DNA from: Chloroflexota bacterium
Lineage (GTDB): Bacteria > Chloroflexota > UBA6077 > CF-72
DNA: 5,458 nt
Assembly (NCBI GenBank): GCA_019247135.1
Contig: JAFAPL010001028.1
Location: forward strand, 1 to 5,458
Reading direction: 5' to 3'
The notes below the pieces were generated by a model, which saw nothing but the letters and a program-made list of their open reading frames with translations, made no database searches and was not told where the DNA came from. The position numbers and the translations under genes are program-made. This document shows, one piece after another, positions 1 through 5,337 of the stretch. How positions within the stretch are numbered: the first letter of the stretch is position 1; each line of letters starts with the position of its first letter.

Positions 1-36
1 CATCGGTGGCCACCGGGGGTTTTGGACTACACGCCC

Positions 37-73
37 TCCCGGTAGTACGCCATGCGGGCACCTTCCCGGTAGT
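37..73. repeat. Direct repeat TCCCGGTAGT, two copies 27 bp apart
   Basis: TCCCGGTAGT occurs at 37-46 and again at 64-73, so the period is exactly 27 bp. Read on the - strand, positions 131 to 27 form an open frame of 35 codons ending in TAG at 27-29, and the repeats encode two copies of Y-R-E-G (…DYREGARMAYYREGV-stop). The differences flanking the identical core fall in third codon positions (GAA/GAG, GGT/GGC). The frame has no ATG, GTG or TTG start except an internal ATG at 51-53, and an in-frame TGA lies at 132-134, so it is not called as a gene. It may be a decayed gene end or a paired protein-binding site. Confidence 0.5.
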
Positions 74-130
74 CCCCTATTTCTGCATCACGCGTCTTTC
101 TCAGGGGGGAGGGGAGATTGCTCTGACAAA

Positions 131-153
131 TTCAAGGGACTCCGTCCCTTGGA
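131..153. repeat. Short perfect hairpin, possible dispersed intergenic repeat unit
   Basis: CAAGGGAC (133-140) pairs perfectly with GTCCCTTG (144-151) around a 3-nt loop TCC. A G-T wobble and one further A-T pair extend the stem to 131-153. A second, weaker hairpin follows at 166-182 (GCGGGT pairing with ACCCCGC with a bulged C). No T-run follows, so it is a poor intrinsic terminator. The shape, an AAGGGAC/GTCCCTT stem followed by GGACCC, resembles short palindromic units scattered between genes in some genomes; that resemblance is from general familiarity and was not searched. Confidence 0.45.
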
Positions 154-204
154 CCCTCTGAGCGGGCGGGTGTCCACCCCGCGCAAGCATGCGTGGTAAA
201 TCGT

Positions 205-234
205 TTGACGCCAGCGAAGGGGCGGGGGTAGCGT
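205..234 (+). promoter_or_regulatory. Predicted promoter of the ABC transporter operon
   Basis: A TTGACG hexamer (205-210, five of six matches to the consensus -35) is followed after 18 nt by TAGCGT (229-234), which has the TAnnnT form of a -10 box. Transcription would begin near 241, giving a leader of about 32 nt before the ATG at 273. The leader can form a GC-rich hairpin (GCCCGC 244-249 with GCGGGC 257-262) close to the start codon, and no strong Shine-Dalgarno sequence is visible there. It is the best promoter-like pair in the 272-bp upstream region. Confidence 0.45.
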
Positions 235-272
235 AGCTTGGCCGCCCGCGGCACTGGCGGGCACCCGCGGAA

Positions 273-1232
273 ATGCTTCGCTACGTCGCACGAAGACTCG
301 TGGCGATGGTCATAGTCCTGATCATCGTCTCCTTCGTGGCCTTCGCCCTGATCATGGTGCTGCCGGGCGATCCCGCCCAGATGATGCTGGGCGAGCAGGT
401 CGCCAACGACAACTCCGCCTACCTCGCCCTGCGCCAGCAGCTCGGCCTCGACCGCCCCATTCCGATCCAGTACCTCGATTGGGCGACAAACGCCCTGCGC
501 GGCAACTTCGGCATCTCGCTCAAAGACCACCTGCCGATCGGCGACGAAATCGCGGCCCACGTGTTTCCGACCGTCGAGCTGGCGATCCTGGCCATGCTCA
601 TCGCTCTCGCGGTCGCGATCCCCGCCGGCATCGTCTCGGCTCTGAAGCCGAACTCCACCCTGGACGTGCTGGTAACGCTCGGCGGCCTCAGCGGCGTGGC
701 GTTTCCGCACTTCTTCCTCGGCATTTTGCTGATCTACGCCTTCGCCGTCGCGCTGCACGTGCTGGCGCCGTCGGGCTACGTCGCGCCCTGGGAGGATCTG
801 GGGCAGAACCTCAAGCTGATGCTGATGCCGGCTCTCGCACTCAGCTCAGGCATCGCCGCGGTCATCATGCGGCAGGTGCGCGCGTCGTTGCTGGAGGTTC
901 TACAACAGGAATACGTGATCGTCGCCCGCGCGAAAGGCCTCGGCGAACAGGCGGTCGTCAGCGCCCACGCACTGAAGAACGCATTGATTCCGGTCGTGGT
1001 GGTCATCGGTCTGCAGGCGGGCACGCTCATCGGCGGCGCCGTCGTCATCGAGACGGTCTTTGCCATCCCTGGCATGGGCCGCCTGATCGTCGACTCGATG
1101 TACTTCCGTGACTATCCGATGGTGCAGGCGCTGCTGCTCTTGCTCGCGGTCGTGGTCCTGGTCACGAACCTCCTGACCGACCTGAGCTACGCGTATCTCG
1201 ACCCGCGCATTCGGCTCGGTGAACGCACGTGA
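273..1232 (+). CDS. ABC transporter permease, DppB/OppB type (peptide/nickel family)
   Basis: This is one of two inner-membrane channel subunits of an ABC importer of the dipeptide/oligopeptide/nickel superfamily. At 319 aa it has the normal family length. The N-terminus is typical (MLRYVARRL, then a membrane helix to about residue 30 ending in VLPGDPA). Further hydrophobic segments lie near 99-122, 133-160, 183-205, 236-262 and 283-305. The EAA loop that contacts the ATPase is at about 213-240 (EYVIVARAKGLG, then NALIP). The C-terminus has the usual DYPMVQ (280-285) and LDPRIR (309-314). The ATG at 273 is preferred because the family-typical N-terminus starts there; the ribosome-binding sequence is weak. 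The next permease overlaps the stop by 4 bp (GTGA), implying translational coupling. The substrate cannot be inferred: family members carry peptides, nickel, sugars, opines or other small molecules. Confidence 0.95.
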   Translation: MLRYVARRLVAMVIVLIIVSFVAFALIMVLPGDPAQMMLGEQVANDNSAYLALRQQLGLDRPIPIQYLDWATNALRGNFGISLKDHLPIGDEIAAHVFPTVELAILAMLIALAVAIPAGIVSALKPNSTLDVLVTLGGLSGVAFPHFFLGILLIYAFAVALHVLAPSGYVAPWEDLGQNLKLMLMPALALSSGIAAVIMRQVRASLLEVLQQEYVIVARAKGLGEQAVVSAHALKNALIPVVVVIGLQAGTLIGGAVVIETVFAIPGMGRLIVDSMYFRDYPMVQALLLLLAVVVLVTNLLTDLSYAYLDPRIRLGERT

Positions 1233-2134
1233 GCGTCCAGGCCGCCGCACCGCTGGAACTGGCGCCGCAACGATCGTTACCGCGCGTTGGCCGCTTCGGG
1301 CTGCTCAACAATCTGCTGCGTACGCGGCTGGCGTGGCTCGGGCTCGTGGTCGTGCTGGCGATGCTGTTCCTGGCGGCGACCGCGGACATCCTCACGCCGT
1401 ATGACCCGAATTTCCAGGACTACACCCGCGTGCTCCAGCCGCCCAGTTTCGACAACCCGTTCGGCACCGACGAGATCGGACGCGACGTGTACTCGCGTGT
1501 CGTGTATGGCACACGTGTATCGCTCGAGGTCGGCGTGGTCGCGGTTGCCATCGGTCTTGTCGTCGGCGTGATCATCGGTCTGGTGGCTGGCTACAACGGC
1601 GGTTGGATCGACGACGTGCTCATGCGTGCGATGGATGGGCTGCGCGCGTTCCCCGCGCTCGTGCTGGCGCTGGCCATCAGCGCCGTCCTCGGCCAGGGCC
1701 TGATCAACGTGATGATCGCCGTGGGTGTCGTCTACGTGCCGACGTTTGCGCGCCTGACGCACGCTCAGACGTTGTCGATTCGTGAACGCGACTTCATCGT
1801 CGCGGCACGTGTGGTCGGCGTCGGACCCTGGCGCATCATGCTGCGGCACATCTGGCCGAACACCATCGGGCCAATCATCGTGCAAGCCTCGCTGGCCGCG
1901 GCGTTCGCCATTCTGGCGGAAGCTTCTCTCAGTTTCCTCGGACTGGGCGTGCGCCCGCCCACACCCAGCTGGGGCTCGATTCTGCAGAGCGGATATCGCT
2001 ACCTGAGTACCGCGCCGTGGTTGTCGCTGTACCCGGGCGCGGCGATTTTCCTGGCGGTCCTGGGATTCAACGTTCTGGGCGATGGCTTGCGCCAGGCGCT
2101 CGATCCACGTCTACGCCGACGTGGTTTCGCGTAG
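1229..2134 (+). CDS. ABC transporter permease, DppC/OppC type (peptide/nickel family)
   Basis: This is the second membrane subunit, expected to pair with the DppB-type protein just upstream. At 301 aa it is full length. After a variable N-terminal tail and a first membrane helix (about 36-56) comes the DppC hallmark GTDEIGRDVYSRVVYGTR (79-96). The EAA loop is at about 187-213 (RDFIVAARVVGVG…IWPN), followed by EASLSFLGLG (231-240), PPTPSWG (243-249) and the C-terminal NVLGDGLRQALDPRLR (281-296). More hydrophobic segments lie near 99-121, 139-175, 212-235 and 266-285. The GTG at 1229 shares bases with the upstream TGA, and a GGTGA at 1218-1222 could serve as a weak ribosome-binding site. The stop TAG (2132-2134) overlaps the Shine-Dalgarno region of the binding-protein gene, so all three genes look co-transcribed. 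Confidence 0.95.
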   Translation: MSVQAAAPLELAPQRSLPRVGRFGLLNNLLRTRLAWLGLVVVLAMLFLAATADILTPYDPNFQDYTRVLQPPSFDNPFGTDEIGRDVYSRVVYGTRVSLEVGVVAVAIGLVVGVIIGLVAGYNGGWIDDVLMRAMDGLRAFPALVLALAISAVLGQGLINVMIAVGVVYVPTFARLTHAQTLSIRERDFIVAARVVGVGPWRIMLRHIWPNTIGPIIVQASLAAAFAILAEASLSFLGLGVRPPTPSWGSILQSGYRYLSTAPWLSLYPGAAIFLAVLGFNVLGDGLRQALDPRLRRRGFA

Positions 2135-2140
2135 GGAGGT
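2133..2140 (+). promoter_or_regulatory. Strong ribosome-binding site that fixes the binding-protein start
   Basis: AGGGAGGT, including a GGAGGT core, ends 8 nt before the ATG at 2149. It is the only strong Shine-Dalgarno sequence in the window. It decides the start at 2149 over an in-frame ATG at 2017, which lies deep inside the upstream permease gene. It suggests that the binding protein is translated more strongly than the permeases, which is usual because binding proteins are needed in excess. Confidence 0.85.
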
Positions 2141-2148
2141 CTGAGAAC

Positions 2149-3846
2149 ATGTCTCGCGGAGTTCTGAGTCGCCGTCGCTTCATCGCCGCCACCGCCGGCT
2201 CGTTTGCCGCGCTCGGACTCGCCGCGTGCGCCCGACGGGCGCCGGACGCTTCGGCGCCGCCGCCGGTCAGCGTCGCCCCGACGCCCGCCCCTACATCCGC
2301 CTCAGTCTCGGCGGCGGCAGCGACTCCGGCGCCCACGCCGGCAGGCACACCGAAGCGCGGCGGCATGCTCATGACGGCCACCCAGACCGACTGGACCACC
2401 TTCGACAGCATCTACAACTCCGCCAACGGGGTCGCCTCATACCACGTCTACGACCCGCTGTTCTCCCTGCAGCTCGATGACAAGGGGACGTGGCACGCCG
2501 CGCCCGGTCTGATCGAGAAGTGGGAGTTCACGGACACGAGCGCCACCTGGAATCTGCGCAAGGGCGTCACCTTCCATGACGGAAGCCCGTGGGACGCCGA
2601 GTCGCTCAAGTGGAACGTCGAGCGCATGATCAGCGACCCGAAGTCACTTGCCGCAAGCGTGCTCGGGAACCTCGACTCCAGCAACCCGATCACGGTCGTC
2701 GACCCGGCAACCGTCAAGGTCAACCTCACGTCGCCGGCGCCGTCTCTGGCGGAGTCGCTGGCCTGTCCCGATACGGCACTGTGGACGTACCCGATCTCGC
2801 GCACCGCGTTCGAAAAGGTGGGTCCAGACCAGTTCGGGCGCAATCCAGTGGGTACCGGGCCGTTCAAGTTCAGCGAGTGGAAGCCTAGCGACCGCGTCGT
2901 GCTGACGCGCAATGAGAACTACTGGATGACCGGCGCGGACGGGAAATCACTGCCGTACATGGACGGCGTGACGTTCCGCCTGATCATCGACGACTCTGTT
3001 CGCGCGGTCGAGCTGAAGTCGCACAACATCGACGTGACGGACCAGATCGCGCCGAAGGACATGGCCAGCGTGCAGGCCGACCCACAGCTCACGCTCATCC
3101 AGAGCCGCAACTATGGCAACTCGCGGCGATTGATCTACCACGCTCGCGGCGGCCCGTTTGCGGACAACCTGAAGCTCCGCCAGGCGGTGCTGTACGCCAT
3201 GGATCGGGACACGCTTGCGACCACTCTCGGCCAGGGTCAGGGTGACCCGTCGAAGTATTTTCTCCTGCCCGGCGCCTTCGGGTACGACGACAGCCTGCCG
3301 TACTACTCGTACGACCTCGACAAGGCCAGGAGCCTGATGAACGATGCGGGCTATCCGAATGGGCTCGACGTGTCGTTCATCATCATCGCCCGCGAGGTAG
3401 ACAAGACGCAGGCGGAGGTGCTCAAGCAGATGTGGGAGAAGATCGGCGTGCGCGCCAACATCGAAGCGCAGGAGCGCGCCGCGTTGAATCAGCGGATTCT
3501 GAGTGGCGGCGCCGATTACCAGGTCACCTCGGGGCAATACGGCAACTACGCGGGTGATGCCGACATCCAGCTCCGCCGCTACATGCATTCGAAGGGTGGC
3601 TTCAACAAAGCGCACATGAGCAGCCCGGAACTCGACGGGCTGCTCGACAAGGCAAGCGCCACCTACGACCCGCCCACGCGGCTGGATCTCTACCGACAGG
3701 CACAAACGTTGGACTTCAACCAGCTTGCGTACTACGGCCACTTATGGACGCAGTGGTGGAACTGGGCGATGAACAAACGCGTCGGCGGCTGGCCGCAAAC
3801 GATCGGCGGGACGTGGGACCTGCGTGGAGTCTGGCTGAATAGCTGA
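2149..3846 (+). CDS. Family-5 extracellular solute-binding lipoprotein of an ABC importer
   Basis: This 565-aa protein captures the substrate outside the membrane and delivers it to the two permeases. The N-terminus combines a twin-arginine motif SRRRF (residues 7-11), a hydrophobic stretch (about 12-24) and a lipobox LAAC with Cys27, so it is predicted to be Tat-exported and lipid-anchored. Residues 28-66 form a Pro/Ala/Thr/Ser-rich linker. The mature domain is SBP_bac_5: WEFTDTSATWNLRKGVTFHD (125-144), NPVGTGPFKFSEW (232-244), LRQAVLYAMDRDTL (343-356), DLDKARSLMNDAGYPNG (389-405) and QMWEKIGVRANIEA (427-440). The C-terminal segment is rich in Trp and Tyr (527-560), consistent with a ligand-contacting region, though this is inference. 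It ends the transporter operon; no ATPase gene follows. Peptides are the default guess, but family 5 proteins also bind nickel, oligosaccharides and other ligands. Confidence 0.93.
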   Translation: MSRGVLSRRRFIAATAGSFAALGLAACARRAPDASAPPPVSVAPTPAPTSASVSAAAATPAPTPAGTPKRGGMLMTATQTDWTTFDSIYNSANGVASYHVYDPLFSLQLDDKGTWHAAPGLIEKWEFTDTSATWNLRKGVTFHDGSPWDAESLKWNVERMISDPKSLAASVLGNLDSSNPITVVDPATVKVNLTSPAPSLAESLACPDTALWTYPISRTAFEKVGPDQFGRNPVGTGPFKFSEWKPSDRVVLTRNENYWMTGADGKSLPYMDGVTFRLIIDDSVRAVELKSHNIDVTDQIAPKDMASVQADPQLTLIQSRNYGNSRRLIYHARGGPFADNLKLRQAVLYAMDRDTLATTLGQGQGDPSKYFLLPGAFGYDDSLPYYSYDLDKARSLMNDAGYPNGLDVSFIIIAREVDKTQAEVLKQMWEKIGVRANIEAQERAALNQRILSGGADYQVTSGQYGNYAGDADIQLRRYMHSKGGFNKAHMSSPELDGLLDKASATYDPPTRLDLYRQAQTLDFNQLAYYGHLWTQWWNWAMNKRVGGWPQTIGGTWDLRGVWLNS

Positions 3847-3850
3847 CGCG

Positions 3851-3864
3851 GTACTCAGTACTCA
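3851..3864. repeat. Tandem heptamer GTACTCA x2
   Basis: GTACTCA at 3851-3857 is repeated immediately at 3858-3864, starting 4 bp after the stop codon of the binding-protein gene. Short heptamer repeats of this kind occur between genes in several bacterial groups. With only two copies this may be chance. Confidence 0.4.
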
Positions 3865-3869
3865 GCAAT

Positions 3870-3969
3870 CGGTAGCCGGCGAAAATCCGCAGTTTCGCGG
3901 ATACCGCGAGTCCGACTCGCGGCGTACGCTACTCGCGCGCTTGGCGCCCGGGGGGACGTCAGGCTACCG
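3870..3969 (+). other. Candidate multibranched RNA structure downstream of the transporter operon
   Basis: CGGTAGCC (3870-3877) is a perfect 8-bp complement of GGCTACCG (3962-3969). Enclosed are two local hairpins: ATCCGC/GCGGAT (3885-3890 with 3897-3902, 6-nt loop AGTTTC) and CCGCGAGT/ACTCGCGG (3904-3911 with 3915-3922, 3-nt loop CCG). An alternative, mutually exclusive closing pair is GTAGC (3872-3876) with GCTAC (3928-3932), giving a compact three-way junction. The rest of the enclosed segment is GC-rich with only weak pairing. I match it to no known riboswitch or small RNA family. It could be the 3' untranslated region of the transporter mRNA, or an independent RNA; strand is assumed from the flanking genes. 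Confidence 0.3.
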
Positions 3970-3974
3970 CCGAC

Positions 3975-4021
3975 ACGCTGCCCGGCCAGCACAAGACCGG
4001 GCAGCGTCTCAGGCTTGTGCT
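3975..4021 (+). terminator. GC-rich 11-bp hairpin with loop-to-downstream complementarity (terminator or pseudoknot)
   Basis: ACGCTGCCCGG (3975-3985) and CCGGGCAGCGT (3997-4007) form a perfect 11-bp stem with an 11-nt loop, the strongest hairpin in the window. It lies 129 nt after the transporter operon and before the next gene block, so transcription termination is the natural first guess. The following tract (CTCAGGCTTGTGCTTTC) lacks a proper T-run, making it a weak intrinsic terminator. The loop bases AGCACAAG (3988-3995) are exactly complementary to CTTGTGCT (4014-4021), which would make an H-type pseudoknot or an alternative hairpin that excludes the first stem. Confidence 0.4.
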
Positions 4022-4022
4022 T

Positions 4023-4077
4023 TCACGGCCATGTGATTCCGAGTGGGTGTAATCCCTCGAGATTTGCCGCGCCGTGA
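4023..4077. repeat. Long-range 7-bp inverted repeat TCACGGC / GCCGTGA
   Basis: TCACGGC (4023-4029) pairs perfectly with GCCGTGA (4071-4077), enclosing 41 nt with only weak internal pairing (for example GATT 4035-4038 with AATC 4051-4054). It begins right after the pseudoknot-like element. A 7-bp match at this distance is not rare by chance, so it is listed with low confidence. Confidence 0.2.
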
Positions 4078-4098
4078 GTAGCCGGGCCAGCCCGCTGC

Positions 4099-4127
4099 TT
4101 CAGGGCGCGCGAACTAACGCGTACGAT
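4099..4127 (+). promoter_or_regulatory. Predicted leaderless-type promoter of the acyl-CoA dehydrogenase gene
   Basis: TACGAT (4122-4127) has the TAnnnT form of a -10 box and ends 7 nt before the GTG start at 4135, so transcription would start at or beside the start codon. A weak -35 candidate, TTCAGG (4099-4104), lies 17 nt upstream. The absence of any Shine-Dalgarno sequence before the GTG supports a leaderless mRNA. Confidence 0.4.
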
Positions 4128-4134
4128 CGGCAGC

Positions 4135-5298
4135 GTGGATTTCGCGCTCAGCGAGCTGCAGCAGTCCGTCTGGCGCGAGACGCTCGCGTTGGCGCAAAGC
4201 TTCGGCCTGGACTACTGGCGCGAGCACGACCGCACCGAGACGTACCCGTGGGAGTTCGTCAAGGCGTTCGCCGACGCCGGCTGGCTGGGCGTCGTCATTC
4301 CCGAGGAGTACGGCGGCGCGGGCCTGGGCGTCACCGAAGCCGGCCTGGTCTTGCAGGCCGTCGGTCGCAGCGGCGCGGGCACCAGCGGCGCCTCTGCGAT
4401 CCACTTCTACATCTTTCCTTTAACTCCGGTCATCCGCCACGGCTCCGAGTACCTGAAACGCACCTACTTGCCAATGGCCGCACGCGGCGAGCTGCTCTGT
4501 GCGTTCGGCGTCACCGAGCCGACGGCCGGCACCGACACGTCACGCATCACCACCCGCGCCGAGCGTCAGAACGGTCGCTGGATCGTCGACGGTCAGAAGG
4601 TCTGGACCACGAATGCCCAGAACGCTGACCGCATCCTGCTGCTCGCTCGCACGGCGCCGCGTCGCGACGAGGCGCCGCTCGCAGGGCTCACCCTGTTCTT
4701 CACGGCGCTCGACCGGTCGCGCTGCACCGTGCGCAAGATCGACAAGTTAGGCCGTGCCTCGGTCGACTCGAACGAGGTGTTTTTCGATACCTATGAAGTC
4801 GCTGATGAAGACGTGGTAGGCGAGGTCGGCCGCGGTTTTTACCATTTGCTGGACGGCCTGAACCCGGAGCGCGTCGTGAATGCGCTCGAGGCGATCGGCA
4901 TGGGTCAGTGGGCCATCGAATACGCCTCCGCCTATGCACGCGCGCGGAATGTGTTCGAGAGACCGATCGGTCAGAACCAGGCGGTCGCTCACCCGCTGGC
5001 GCACGCATGGGCCGAGCTGCAGGCGGCCGAGCTGCTCGCCTACAAGGCGGCCTTTCTGTATGACCGACAGCTGCCGTGCGGCGCCGAAGCAAACGCGGCG
5101 AAGCTGCTGGGCGGCGACGCTGGATTTCGCGCCTGCGACGCCGCGCTACAGACGCTGGGCGGCTTCGGCTACTCGCGCGAGTTTCATGTCGAGCGCGTGT
5201 GGCGCGAGGTGCGCCTGTTTCGGATCGCGCCGATCACGCAGGAGATGGTCCTCAACTACCTGGCCGAGCGAGTGCTCGGCTTGCCCAGGTCCTACTGA
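4135..5298 (+). CDS. Acyl-CoA dehydrogenase family flavoprotein
   Basis: This 387-aa FAD enzyme is expected to oxidise an acyl-CoA to the 2,3-enoyl-CoA, passing electrons to electron-transfer flavoprotein. Length and domain order are normal: N-terminal helical domain (1-120), beta domain (121-225), C-terminal helical domain (230-387). Family signature 1 is GVTEPTAGTD (125-134), with WTTN (157-160) in the flavin region; signature 2 runs from QTLGGFGYSREF (339-350) to R354 and E358. PIGQNQAVAHPLA (277-289) is typical of one subgroup. The residue aligned with the MCAD catalytic Glu is Pro366 (FRIAPITQE), whereas Glu245 (LNPERVVNA) sits where isovaleryl- and long-chain acyl-CoA dehydrogenases keep their base, so the enzyme is probably active. 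GTG 4135 is the only usable start: no ATG, GTG or TTG lies between it and an in-frame TGA at 4075-4077, and MDFALSELQQ is a typical N-terminus. Substrate unknown; branched or longer acyl chains are possible. Confidence 0.93.
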   Translation: MDFALSELQQSVWRETLALAQSFGLDYWREHDRTETYPWEFVKAFADAGWLGVVIPEEYGGAGLGVTEAGLVLQAVGRSGAGTSGASAIHFYIFPLTPVIRHGSEYLKRTYLPMAARGELLCAFGVTEPTAGTDTSRITTRAERQNGRWIVDGQKVWTTNAQNADRILLLARTAPRRDEAPLAGLTLFFTALDRSRCTVRKIDKLGRASVDSNEVFFDTYEVADEDVVGEVGRGFYHLLDGLNPERVVNALEAIGMGQWAIEYASAYARARNVFERPIGQNQAVAHPLAHAWAELQAAELLAYKAAFLYDRQLPCGAEANAAKLLGGDAGFRACDAALQTLGGFGYSREFHVERVWREVRLFRIAPITQEMVLNYLAERVLGLPRSY

Positions 5299-5324
5299 GC
5301 GGCACGCCACTCAGCCTGGTGGGG

Positions 5325-5330
5325 TACAAA
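5325..5330 (+). promoter_or_regulatory. Possible -10 element before the ThDP-enzyme gene
   Basis: TACAAA ends 7 nt before the ATG at 5338, the same spacing as TACGAT before the preceding gene. No convincing -35 is seen. The gene may therefore have its own leaderless transcript, or simply be co-transcribed with the dehydrogenase 39 nt upstream. A G-rich GGTGGGG at 5318-5324 is too far (13 nt) from this ATG to be a normal Shine-Dalgarno sequence. Confidence 0.25.
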
Positions 5331-5337
5331 ACCGCGC

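Noticed and set aside
4..24. Palindrome CGGTGGCCACCG followed by GGGGTTTT as a terminator of an upstream gene
   Set aside because: As a hairpin it gives only a 4-bp stem with a 4-nt loop, the T-run is short, and the sequence to the left is not available. It may be the edge of a larger structure.
1277..1885. Long - strand open frame opposite the DppC-type permease, and similar ones at 132-758 and 2947-3741
   Set aside because: They lie antisense to genes with clear family motifs, their translations are dominated by His, Arg, Asp and Gln with no recognisable domain, and GC-rich coding DNA commonly leaves such open antisense frames.
2017..2148. N-terminal extension of the binding-protein gene from an upstream ATG at 2017
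   Set aside because: It overlaps the permease gene by 118 bp and would bury the Tat/lipobox signal. The ATG at 2149 has a strong Shine-Dalgarno sequence at the right distance and puts the signal peptide at the N-terminus.
3871..3933. tRNA-like three-way junction
   Set aside because: The closing stem is only 5 bp plus a wobble, there is no third arm, no anticodon loop of the right form and no T-loop GTTCRA sequence.
4111..4120. Integron attC-like core site (GAACTAACGC)
   Set aside because: It does not match the RYYYAAC/GTTRRRY core pair, no partner site lies at the right distance, and there is no cassette-like organisation.
4074..4628. + strand open frame of 184 codons overlapping the start of the acyl-CoA dehydrogenase gene
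   Set aside because: Its translation is Arg-rich and low in hydrophobic pattern, and it is in a different frame from the unmistakable acyl-CoA dehydrogenase.
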